DNA of 64,000 nt from Variovorax sp. KK3 (GTDB taxonomy: Bacteria > Pseudomonadota > Gammaproteobacteria > Burkholderiales > Burkholderiaceae_C): NCBI RefSeq assembly GCF_001984055.1, contig NZ_LYVO01000011.1:43780-107779 (forward strand), in the 5' to 3' direction. The notes under the pieces were generated by a model, which was given only the letters and a program-made list of their open reading frames with translations, was not told the DNA's origin and ran no database searches. A program made the translations under genes and the position numbers. Shown one piece after another: positions 51,942 through 58,920 of the stretch. Position 1 is the first letter of the stretch. Each line of letters opens with the position of its first letter.

Positions 51942-53131
51942 CCGGGGCGCGGCACGAGGCTCGCCGCACGGTCGACCTGGTGTACTTCAACGCCGGCGGC
52001 GGGCATCGTGCCTCCGCGCTGGCGCTGGAAGCCGCCATCTCGCGCGCCGGGCTGCCGTGGACCGTGCGCCTGGTCAACCTGCGCGAGGTGCTCGATCCGA
52101 AGGACGGCTTTCGACGCATCACCGGCATGGACCCGGAGGACGTCTACAACAAGCGACTGGCACGCGGCTGGACGCTGGGGCTGCGGCACGAGCTCAAGGT
52201 GCTGCAGGCGCTGATCCGCTGGGCCCATCCCCAACTGGTGCGGCCGCTGCAGCAGCACTGGCTGGCGACCGAACCGGACATGGTGGTCTCGCTGATTCCC
52301 AACTTCAACCGCTCGCTCTACGAGTCGGTCGCCACCGCGCTGCCGGGCGTGCCCTACGTGACGGTGCTCACGGACCTGGCCGACCATCCGCCGCATTTCT
52401 GGATCGAGAAGGCGCAGGACCAGCACTTCGTCTGCGGCTCGGACAAGGCTGTGCAGCAGGCGCGGGCTGCAGGCCATGCTGAGGATCGCATCCACCGGAC
52501 CTCCGGGATGATGATTCGCTCCGCTTTCTACGAGACCCAGCCGGTCGACCGGGCAGCGGAGCGCCAGCGGCTCGGGCTGGACCCGGACCGCCCGACCGGG
52601 CTGGTGCTCTTCGGCGGGCAGGGCTCGCGGGCCATGCTCGGCATCGCCAAACGCCTGCCCGACACGCAGCTGATCCTGGCCTGCGGGCACAACGAGGCGC
52701 TCGCCGACGCGCTGCGCGCACTGCCGGCGAAAGCGCCGCGCCTGGTGCTGGGCTTCACGCCCGACGTGGCGCATTACATGCAGCTGTCGGACTTCTTCAT
52801 CGGCAAGCCGGGCCCGGGCAGCGTCAGCGAGGCGGTGCAGCTGCATTTGCCGGTGATCGTGGTATGCAACAGCTGGACCTTGCCGCAGGAGCGCTACAAC
52901 GCCCAATGGGTGCGCGAGCAGGGGGTTGGGCTGGTGCGGTCCAGCTACGCCCGGGTGCCGGGCGCGGTCGATGAACTGGTGGGGGACCTCGAACGCTACA
53001 GGTCTGCGACCCGGCGAGTGAACAACCGCGCGACCTTCGAGTTGCCAGCGATTCTGCAGGGCATCCTCACGAAGGCGGAATTGCCGAATCGCGAAAGCGT
53101 CTGCTTATCGACGATGCCGGCCGGGAGTTGA
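51938..53131 (+). CDS. Agt-like glycolipid glycosyltransferase (MGDG synthase family)
   Basis: A 397-residue GT28-type glycosyltransferase. The N-terminal MGDG-synthase domain starts VYFNAGGGHRASALALEAA; the C-terminal nucleotide-sugar domain has VLFGGQGSRAM and GKPGPGSVSEAVQL. In Pi-stress lipid remodelling Agt transfers a sugar to the diacylglycerol that PlcP releases, giving glycolipids that replace phospholipids. Coupled to plcP by an ATGA overlap. The last about 70 residues are poorly conserved. The sugar (glucose, galactose or glucuronate) is not readable. Confidence 0.85.
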   Translation: MTGARHEARRTVDLVYFNAGGGHRASALALEAAISRAGLPWTVRLVNLREVLDPKDGFRRITGMDPEDVYNKRLARGWTLGLRHELKVLQALIRWAHPQLVRPLQQHWLATEPDMVVSLIPNFNRSLYESVATALPGVPYVTVLTDLADHPPHFWIEKAQDQHFVCGSDKAVQQARAAGHAEDRIHRTSGMMIRSAFYETQPVDRAAERQRLGLDPDRPTGLVLFGGQGSRAMLGIAKRLPDTQLILACGHNEALADALRALPAKAPRLVLGFTPDVAHYMQLSDFFIGKPGPGSVSEAVQLHLPVIVVCNSWTLPQERYNAQWVREQGVGLVRSSYARVPGAVDELVGDLERYRSATRRVNNRATFELPAILQGILTKAELPNRESVCLSTMPAGS

Positions 53132-53136
53132 GAAGG

Positions 53137-53197
53137 GGGAACTGATGTTCCCGGATTGTTACAGAGACGCCGCATTCGGTGATATTGCCGCCGAATG
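53137..53197. promoter_or_regulatory. Two inverted repeats upstream of the chaperone/effector genes
   Basis: The 83-base gap between the glycosyltransferase and the chaperone has GGGAAC-TGAT-GTTCCC (53137-53152), which may be a weak hairpin terminator, and CATTCGG (53173-53179) with CCGAATG (53191-53197), an 11-base-spaced inverted repeat just before the ribosome site that could be an operator. I found no HrpII/PIP box (TTCG-N16-TTCG) or hrp box here. Confidence 0.4.
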
Positions 53198-53214
53198 AAA
53201 ATGAAGGAAGTCTC

Positions 53215-53679
53215 TTGAATCAAACAATGTTCGAAGAATTGTGCGCCGACACTGCGCGCGCACTGCAAATCGACAAATCCCATCGCCAGCCTTTGAACCG
53301 CTTTACGGTCGATGAAGTCGAAATTCTTCTTGTATTCGACGATGCGGTCGACAGCGATTCGATCTATTGTTATATCGAGCTGGGTAGTCCCGGTCTGAAT
53401 CATCGTGCCGCGACTTGCGAACGACTGCTAGCACTCAATCTTCGCATGCGGGGGCAGCCGGAAAATTATTACGCATTCGATGCGGCGGCGGGGCATGCGA
53501 TATTTTGTGCAAGATTGCCAGAGGCCGGTGAATTGGATGGTGACTATACCGCCTACGTGATGACGTTTTACGTCGAGCAGACAGAAGCAATTCGGAAGGA
53601 AATTGTCGGATCGGCGGATGATTGCTTTATGCCCAGGCCGATAATCGGAACAAGATTGGCGTCGGCCATTTTGGTTTGA
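53215..53679 (+). CDS. CesT-like type III secretion chaperone
   Basis: A 154-residue acidic protein (about 24 Asp/Glu against 13 Lys/Arg). The order of features fits class I type III chaperones of the CesT/Tir family: an N-terminal helix (FEELCADTARALQID), beta strands (VEILLVFDDAVDSDSIYCYIELG), the dimer helix (HRAATCERLLALNLRMRG), then a strand pair with YYAFDAAAGHAIFCARLP and a C-terminal helix (YVMTFYVEQTEAIRKEIVG). The start is TTG at 53215 with GAAGGAAG 6 bases upstream; the ATG at 53227 is too far from it. Such chaperones keep one effector unfolded before secretion and are usually encoded beside it, as here. AT-rich compared with its surroundings. YbjN-like folds are an alternative. 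Confidence 0.72.
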   Translation: MNQTMFEELCADTARALQIDKSHRQPLNRFTVDEVEILLVFDDAVDSDSIYCYIELGSPGLNHRAATCERLLALNLRMRGQPENYYAFDAAAGHAIFCARLPEAGELDGDYTAYVMTFYVEQTEAIRKEIVGSADDCFMPRPIIGTRLASAILV

Positions 53680-53720
53680 GGAATGCCCTTCATCAATTAT
53701 TCGATCGAGATAAGCAGTCA

Positions 53721-55307
53721 ATGAACGCGAATACAAATCTCCCAAGAACTTCTTCTTTAATCGTTAAAAAAATCGATCTCAAAAAGCCTGAAGATTCATC
53801 TTCTGAGTCATCAGTCGTCTCGGCGGACATTTCGATGCTCAGTGATTCGACGATTCACAAGCGCCCGTTGACTCGCAGAAAGCACCTTGAACGCTCGACT
53901 TTGAAAATCGGTTCGAACACTGATTCGACAGAGTCGGACCCGAGGCGGCAATCGCTGAGGACGTTCAGTCACAAATACGGCAAGACCAGTGCGCGGCTGG
54001 GCGACACGCCTGAGCAGCTCATCAAAATGGATGAATCCCCGGTTCCGCAAGTGCTGGCGCCGACACTCGTCGACAAAGCACCTGTGAAGGCGCACGAGCC
54101 CAGGCCGAATGTGGTCGTGAAGAAGCGAGACACCAACGACATTTACACCCTCGTGTTCCCGGAGATTTTCAAATCCAGCGAAAGCCGGAAGGAATTGCAA
54201 GCAGCGCTTTCGGAAGCCAAGTGGCGTGCGGCAGAGAACTTTCTTTGTCCGAGGGATGCAAGCACGCTGTCGATCGATGTGTATGACAAGCTGGCAATTC
54301 TCAAACTTGCGCAAGGCCTGTTTGCCGGATTTGAAGCGCCACCGGCGGTCCTCGATAAACTGCTAACAAGAGTGGGAGGCGTCCTGAATTCGTATATTTC
54401 GGCTTGTCTTCGTGCCGAAGCAGAATCAATGCCGGCACCATCGCGAGGCTTTTTAAACGACGCGCTGAGTGTCGAGATCGCAACCGAGAGCCCGATCTAT
54501 TATTTTCAGAACCGAAAGGAAGAAGCTATCGTTGCGCTGCTGAAGGAGCTTGCCAGCGAAGTGTATGCCAGCGAAGGCGTTTTCAATTTGGGATTGTTCA
54601 GGCAGAACTCGGTGGCCATCAGCGAGTTCTCCGATGTTTTTAGACCGTTTGGCGAACAGATCGCACGACCGTTGATCGCGGCTATTCGAGGCGGATTACG
54701 TGAATGCGACTACAGATCTAAGTTTGCAGACGTGAAGCTCGATCAAGCGGGTAAGCCTGTGTCCGCTGATCCAAGATGGGATGGAATTTTGCTCGAGGTG
54801 TCGAAGCAGGCTGTCGCAAGGCTGATGAACATCCACTTTGAGAACAATGAACTCCAAAGTGTGATCGAGCGCATTTTCTATCAAGCCGACGCATTCGGCA
54901 TAGCCGATGAGTTCACTCCTGATGCAAAAGTTTCTTTTTTGAGGGCATTGCTTCTACGTCTTGTGCTCCCCCACGTTGCCGGGCAGGCGGGGGACTACAC
55001 TTTGACATTCCCCGAGCAGAAGTTCTGCCAGATTGTGAGCGGCATCCTAACCGCAACCGTTAATGGAAGCGCTGGCAGTCGTTATCCCACCAATATTCAG
55101 AGCCTGATCAATAACAATGGGAGGGTTTTTGAAATTAAGTTGAAGGGAATGTTGACGTTTTTCGAGAAGACAACAAAGTCGCCTTCTCCAACGCCGATCC
55201 ATTCGCCGCAGCCAGCCCAAGACGCACGAACGATGTCAGTCGCGCGCCCCAAAAAGCTTGAGAGCCCAAGCCGGTTGCTTGAGGACGCGGACCCGAAGGG
55301 CTCTTAG
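53721..55307 (+). CDS. Putative type III effector with a RasGAP-like domain
   Basis: A 528-residue protein 41 bases after the chaperone. Residues 1-130 are Ser/Thr/Asn/Pro-rich and disordered-looking, as expected for a secretion signal and chaperone-binding region. Residues about 255-450 read as a RasGAP domain: GLFRQNSVAISEFSDVF matches the arginine-finger loop (LFRGNSLA in neurofibromin), with Arg294 as the finger; NNELQSVIERIF matches the lead-in to the second motif; LLLRLVLPHV matches FLRLICPAI, with Arg413 and Pro417. The Arg-to-Arg distance is 119, against about 114-115 in p120GAP and neurofibromin. The later Lys/Gln positions of animal RasGAPs are not kept. The C-terminal tail (about 485-528) is Pro/Ser-rich. 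No signal peptide or membrane span. An upstream in-frame TTG at 53622 lies inside the chaperone gene and is rejected. Confidence 0.7.
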   Translation: MNANTNLPRTSSLIVKKIDLKKPEDSSSESSVVSADISMLSDSTIHKRPLTRRKHLERSTLKIGSNTDSTESDPRRQSLRTFSHKYGKTSARLGDTPEQLIKMDESPVPQVLAPTLVDKAPVKAHEPRPNVVVKKRDTNDIYTLVFPEIFKSSESRKELQAALSEAKWRAAENFLCPRDASTLSIDVYDKLAILKLAQGLFAGFEAPPAVLDKLLTRVGGVLNSYISACLRAEAESMPAPSRGFLNDALSVEIATESPIYYFQNRKEEAIVALLKELASEVYASEGVFNLGLFRQNSVAISEFSDVFRPFGEQIARPLIAAIRGGLRECDYRSKFADVKLDQAGKPVSADPRWDGILLEVSKQAVARLMNIHFENNELQSVIERIFYQADAFGIADEFTPDAKVSFLRALLLRLVLPHVAGQAGDYTLTFPEQKFCQIVSGILTATVNGSAGSRYPTNIQSLINNNGRVFEIKLKGMLTFFEKTTKSPSPTPIHSPQPAQDARTMSVARPKKLESPSRLLEDADPKGS

Positions 55308-55362
55308 TCGTCCCTCCGCGGTGCGCACCGACGGTGATTCGACGTGAAGCTCCGAGCAAGGG

Positions 55363-55548
55363 TCAGACGATTCGCCTCAACGCTTCGACGACCAGCGCCC
55401 CCAATGCCGCACCGCCGACGAAGCGCGTCCACGACCAACGCTTGGGCCAAGGCTCGTGCGTCAAATGAGCGGGGTTCAGCGGTGCCAGCCGGCTTCGGTC
55501 GGACGGCTCCTCGGAGACGGTGCCGATGGTCGTTCGCTCGCGAGGCAT
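55363..55548 (-). CDS. Possible small membrane-anchored protein
   Basis: A 61-residue frame: a charged N-terminal part, then WTRFVGGAALGALVVEALRRIV, a plausible tail anchor. No clear ribosome site precedes the ATG at 55548, and no family is recognised. It fills part of the 394-base stretch (55308-55701) between the effector and the lipoprotein; the rest, especially 55575-55665, is AT-rich non-coding sequence in which I see no further gene. Confidence 0.35.
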   Translation of the reverse strand: MPRERTTIGTVSEEPSDRSRLAPLNPAHLTHEPWPKRWSWTRFVGGAALGALVVEALRRIV

Positions 55549-55701
55549 GGGTGGTTCCGTGGGCGGGGGTTGGCCAGATTGGCTCTATATATTAATACTG
55601 ATTACTACCTACTCCGGGCAAAAAGAGAACTTAGGTTGTATTTTTAGGTTAGCATCCTGTCGCGCGCCACGCATGACCGCGGCGACAACAAGGAGCTGAC
55701 A

Positions 55702-55914
55702 GTGAACCGATCGTGGAGGGTGGTCGCAGCCGCAATCGCGGTGACCGGCGGCTTCGCGGGCTGCAAGAGCGATGGCGCTGCGACGTCGACGACGCCTCGC
55801 GGCAGTGTGTCGATCTCGGCCACTGGTGTGGTGGCGCCGGCGCACGCCGCCGCGTCGACGGCAGACAAGACCGCTGAATTCCTCAGCGCGTTCCGTCCCA
55901 AAGATCAGCAATAG
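55702..55914 (+). CDS. Small lipoprotein
   Basis: A 70-residue protein with a lipoprotein signal peptide (VVAAAIAVTGGFAGC, Cys about residue 21) and a Ser/Thr/Ala-rich mature part. The start is GTG at 55702 with AAGGAG 6 bases upstream, a good site that supports translation. No known domain. Base composition returns here to that of the chromosome, so the AT-rich islet ends before this gene. Confidence 0.65.
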   Translation: MNRSWRVVAAAIAVTGGFAGCKSDGAATSTTPRGSVSISATGVVAPAHAAASTADKTAEFLSAFRPKDQQ

Positions 55915-55968
55915 GCGAACAAGCCACCCCCGGCACGGGCGGTGCTTCTCCTCCAACGCCGCAGGGCG

Positions 55969-56433
55969 TCAGCCCATGTGGGCGCCGCCGTGAACGCGCC
56001 TCGGCAGCCGGCTGCTCACCCTCGCACGCGTCCGAGGCATCGAAACGACATTGCCCGGCCAGGCGCCAGCCCGTTCCGCCGCCAGCCAGTTGATGTGATC
56101 CTGTCGCTTGAGGGCCAACTCGACGGCTGCATCCGAGCGCACCCTGCGCGCATCTCGCCAGGCGAGCGGAGCCGACACCACCAGCCCGATGAGGGAAACG
56201 AGTGCCGCGATCATGGCGGCGACGGTCACCAGCAGCTGGAAGTCGTGCGAATCGAACGGCACGCCTGCTGCCGTTCCACCGGCGGCCGCGGGTGGCGCCG
56301 GATATACGAAAGGCTGTGGCGGAAAAGCCATCTCGATCCAGATCAGCACAGCGGCCAGGACGGTCGCCAGAGCGAAGGTCCAGGCGAAAAAGCGTTGATA
56401 CCGCTTGTGCACTGCGGCAGCGGGAGAGTCCAT
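55969..56433 (-). CDS. Two-span membrane protein of unknown function
   Basis: A 154-residue protein with two membrane spans (FFAWTFALATVLAAVLIWIEM and LLVTVAAMIAALVSLIGLVV) separated by a Pro/Ala-rich periplasmic loop, and a basic C-terminal tail (DARRVRSDAAVELALKRQDH). The ATG at 56433 has GGAG 8 bases upstream and starts MDSPAAAVHKRYQRFF; the longer frame to 56502 is not supported. No family recognised. Confidence 0.65.
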   Translation of the reverse strand: MDSPAAAVHKRYQRFFAWTFALATVLAAVLIWIEMAFPPQPFVYPAPPAAAGGTAAGVPFDSHDFQLLVTVAAMIAALVSLIGLVVSAPLAWRDARRVRSDAAVELALKRQDHINWLAAERAGAWPGNVVSMPRTRARVSSRLPRRVHGGAHMG

Positions 56434-56539
56434 CTGGCGTGCTCCGGGGTTTGGGCTAAGCGCTCGATGGTCGGAGCATTCCGCGCAAACGATGTCGGAC
56501 AAATCGCACGCCGAATGCAGGACCGGACTTAAATCAAAG

Positions 56540-56550
56540 TGGTCGGACCA
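56540..56550. promoter_or_regulatory. GntR/FCD-type operator before the regulator gene
   Basis: TGGTCGGACCA is a perfect match to TNGTNNNACNA, the operator pattern of FCD-family GntR regulators such as PdhR, LldR and GlcC. It lies 81 bases before the regulator's ATG and near TATAGTGCC, so it suggests autoregulation. Confidence 0.65.
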
Positions 56551-56630
56551 GTTGCGCGGATGGCTCCTATAGTGCCGGGTGTGGGGATTTCAGCGATCGG
56601 CCGGTTCGGCGATGCGCAGCGAGGTATGCC

Positions 56631-57398
56631 ATGCAGGAAGAAAGTCTGGAACACGACACGCAGATCGCGGATGCGGTCGCCGAGCGCATCGAGCGGCTGA
56701 TCGCCGAAGGCACGCTCAAGCCGGGGCAGGCGCTGCCTTCCGAGCGGCGCCTCACCACCAAGCTGGGTGCCTCGCGGTCGGCGGTTCGTGAAGGGCTGAA
56801 AGTGTTGCGCACGCGCGGGATCATCGACACCACGCATGGCCGCGGCTCCTTCGTAGCGGTGTTGACCCGGCAGTCCGCCGCCACGCCGATGATGCATCTG
56901 CTCGGATCGCAGCCCAGGACGCTCTTCGACATCTTCGAAGTCCGCGAGATGCTCGAGTCGGAGTCCGCGCGTCTTGCCGCGCTGCGCGGCACGCAGGCCG
57001 ACTTCGCGCTGATCACCCGCCGCTACGAGGAGCTGGTCGAAGCCAACGAGCGCCACGTGGGCGAGTCGGTGCATGCGCGGTCCGACTATGCGTTTCATCT
57101 GGCCATCTGCCAGGCCTCGCACAACCCGGTGCTGGTGCACATGCTGAGTTCGGTCACCGAACTGCTGCTGGGCTCGGTCTTCGCGTCGGTCAACAACCTG
57201 TACGGTCGCGAGGCCGAGAAGCGCGTGATCGACAAGCAGCACGCGCGCCTCTACAAGGCCGTGATGGACCGGCAGTCCGAGCAGGCGCGCAAGGTCGCGA
57301 GCGAGCACATCGACACCACGGTCGCCTGCCTCCGCGAAATCGAGGCGGAGGGCGCGCAGATCGTGCGGGGCACGCTGCAGCCCGAAGCCGGCGCATGA
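56631..57398 (+). CDS. GntR family regulator, FadR/FCD subgroup (LldR/GlcC-like)
   Basis: A 255-residue repressor-type regulator. N-terminal winged helix-turn-helix (about residues 10-80: IERLIAEGTLKPGQALPSER, then ASRSAVREGLKVLRTRGII) and C-terminal FCD domain (LFDIFEVREMLESESARLAALR and FHLAICQASHNPVLVHML, whose Asp/His residues bind metal and carboxylate ligands). GAGG 7 bases before the ATG supports the start. It is followed by a transporter and D-lactate dehydrogenase, so the likely effector is D-lactate or a related 2-hydroxyacid. Candidate operators lie before it and before the transporter gene. Confidence 0.9.
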   Translation: MQEESLEHDTQIADAVAERIERLIAEGTLKPGQALPSERRLTTKLGASRSAVREGLKVLRTRGIIDTTHGRGSFVAVLTRQSAATPMMHLLGSQPRTLFDIFEVREMLESESARLAALRGTQADFALITRRYEELVEANERHVGESVHARSDYAFHLAICQASHNPVLVHMLSSVTELLLGSVFASVNNLYGREAEKRVIDKQHARLYKAVMDRQSEQARKVASEHIDTTVACLREIEAEGAQIVRGTLQPEAGA

Positions 57399-57452
57399 GC
57401 GACGCAGACCGGCGCGTGACCGCAGGCGCCCGGACGCGGGCGGCGCAACAAC

Positions 57453-57463
57453 TGGTCTGACCG
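57453..57463. promoter_or_regulatory. GntR/FCD-type operator before the transporter gene
   Basis: TGGTCTGACCG matches TNGTNNNACNA at all but the last base and sits in the half-palindromic CTGGTC-T-GACCGG, 107 bases before the transporter start. Together with the site at 56540 it suggests that the adjacent regulator controls both itself and the transport/dehydrogenase genes. Confidence 0.55.
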
Positions 57464-57569
57464 GCCCGCAGAGGGCCCACAGGCTCCTTTTGGCGCGGAA
57501 CAATCCGCCCGGCTTCACGAAACCGGCGCGATGTGAAGCCGATGCCGCGCACACACGAGGAGACTTCAA

Positions 57570-58907
57570 TTGAACCCGCACAACCTGGCAGGCACGGCCA
57601 CCCGGCCTGCTCCCACTGCCCATTCCAAGCCCGCCACCGGCGACTTCGAGAACGCGACGTACTCGAAAGTCACCTGGCGCCTGCTGCCCTTTCTGTTCAT
57701 CTGCTACGTCGCGGCCTACCTCGATCGCGTCAACGTGGGCTTCGCGAAGCTGCAGATGCTGAATGACCTGAAGTTCAGCGAGGCGGTCTACGGGCTGGGC
57801 GCCGGCATCTTCTTCATCGGCTACTTCCTGTTCGAGGTGCCGAGCAACATGCTGATGCATCGCCTGGGCGCGCGAGTGTGGATCGCCCGCATCATGGTGA
57901 CCTGGGCGTTGGTCTCGGCGGCCACGATGTTCGTGACGACGCCCGGCATGTTCTATTTCCTGCGCTTCGTGCTCGGCCTGGCGGAGGCCGGGTTCTTTCC
58001 GGGGATCGTGCTGTACCTGACCTACTGGTATCCGTCGGCGCGCCGCGGCCGCATGAACGCCTTGTTCATGATCGGCATTCCAGTGGCGGGCGTCATCGGC
58101 GGCCCGCTGTCGGGCTGGATCATGCAGGCGTTCAACGGCGTGCATGGGCTCGCGAACTGGCAGTGGCTCTTTCTGCTGGAGGCCATTCCTTCGCTCCTGC
58201 TCGGCGTTGCGACGCTCTTCATGCTGCCGAACGGAATTCGGAGCGCGTCGTGGCTCAACGACCGCGAGAAGCAACTGCTCGAAGACAACATCGCACGCGA
58301 GGAGCCTGCCAGCGCGGACCATTCGCTCAAGGGCGTGGTGTCGAACCGCCGCGTGTGGTGGCTGGCCGCCATCTACTTCTGCTGCATGATGGGCCTGTAC
58401 GGCGTGAGCTTCTACTTGCCGACCTTGATCGCGACGGCCGGGGTGAAGGGCGTGCTGGACATCGGCTTGCTGACGGCGGTGCCGTACACGGTCGGGATCG
58501 TGTCGATGATCCTGGTCGCACGCAATTCCGACCGGCTCAAGGAACGCCGCTGGCATCTTGCGCTGGCCGTCTCAGCGGCCGCCATCGGCTTCTATGCGAG
58601 CACCCTTCATTCGGGCAGCGTCGTGCTCTCGTTGCTCACGCTGTCGCTCGCCACCGCCGGCGTGCTGTCGGCGATGCCGGTCTTCTGGACCTACCCCGCC
58701 GCCTTGTTGACCGGCACCGCAGCCGCGGCCGGCATCGCGCTGATCAATTCGATCGGCAACCTGGCCGGCTTCGTGAGCCCGTCCGTCATCGGGTGGATGA
58801 AAGAGGTGACGCACAGCACGAATGCGGGCCTGGTGGTCGTGGCGGGCGCGCTGCTGGCGGGCGTGGTGCTGGTGCTCGCGCAGCGCACGGCGGCAAGGCA
58901 AGGCTAG
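57570..58907 (+). CDS. MFS transporter, anion:cation symporter (ACS) family
   Basis: A 445-residue inner-membrane symporter with 12 spans. ACS-family marks are YLDRVNVGFAKL in span 1 and GIFFIGYFLFEVPSNMLMHRLGARVW (spans 2-3; divided here). Members carry organic anions such as tartrate, phthalate or hexuronates. The start is TTG at 57570 with GAGGAGA 7 bases upstream. The dld gene begins 13 bases after its stop, so the likely cargo is D-lactate or a related hydroxyacid; that is inference from context. Confidence 0.9.
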   Translation: MNPHNLAGTATRPAPTAHSKPATGDFENATYSKVTWRLLPFLFICYVAAYLDRVNVGFAKLQMLNDLKFSEAVYGLGAGIFFIGYFLFEVPSNMLMHRLGARVWIARIMVTWALVSAATMFVTTPGMFYFLRFVLGLAEAGFFPGIVLYLTYWYPSARRGRMNALFMIGIPVAGVIGGPLSGWIMQAFNGVHGLANWQWLFLLEAIPSLLLGVATLFMLPNGIRSASWLNDREKQLLEDNIAREEPASADHSLKGVVSNRRVWWLAAIYFCCMMGLYGVSFYLPTLIATAGVKGVLDIGLLTAVPYTVGIVSMILVARNSDRLKERRWHLALAVSAAAIGFYASTLHSGSVVLSLLTLSLATAGVLSAMPVFWTYPAALLTGTAAAAGIALINSIGNLAGFVSPSVIGWMKEVTHSTNAGLVVVAGALLAGVVLVLAQRTAARQG

Positions 58908-58920
58908 GGCCGGGGACGCC

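Noticed and set aside
53721..55307. YopE-type or eukaryotic RhoGAP domain in the effector
   Set aside because: GLFR first suggested RhoGAP (GIFR), but the following Asn-Ser and the second motif LLLRxxxP 119 residues later fit RasGAP spacing, not RhoGAP, where the second conserved block is about 35-45 residues away.
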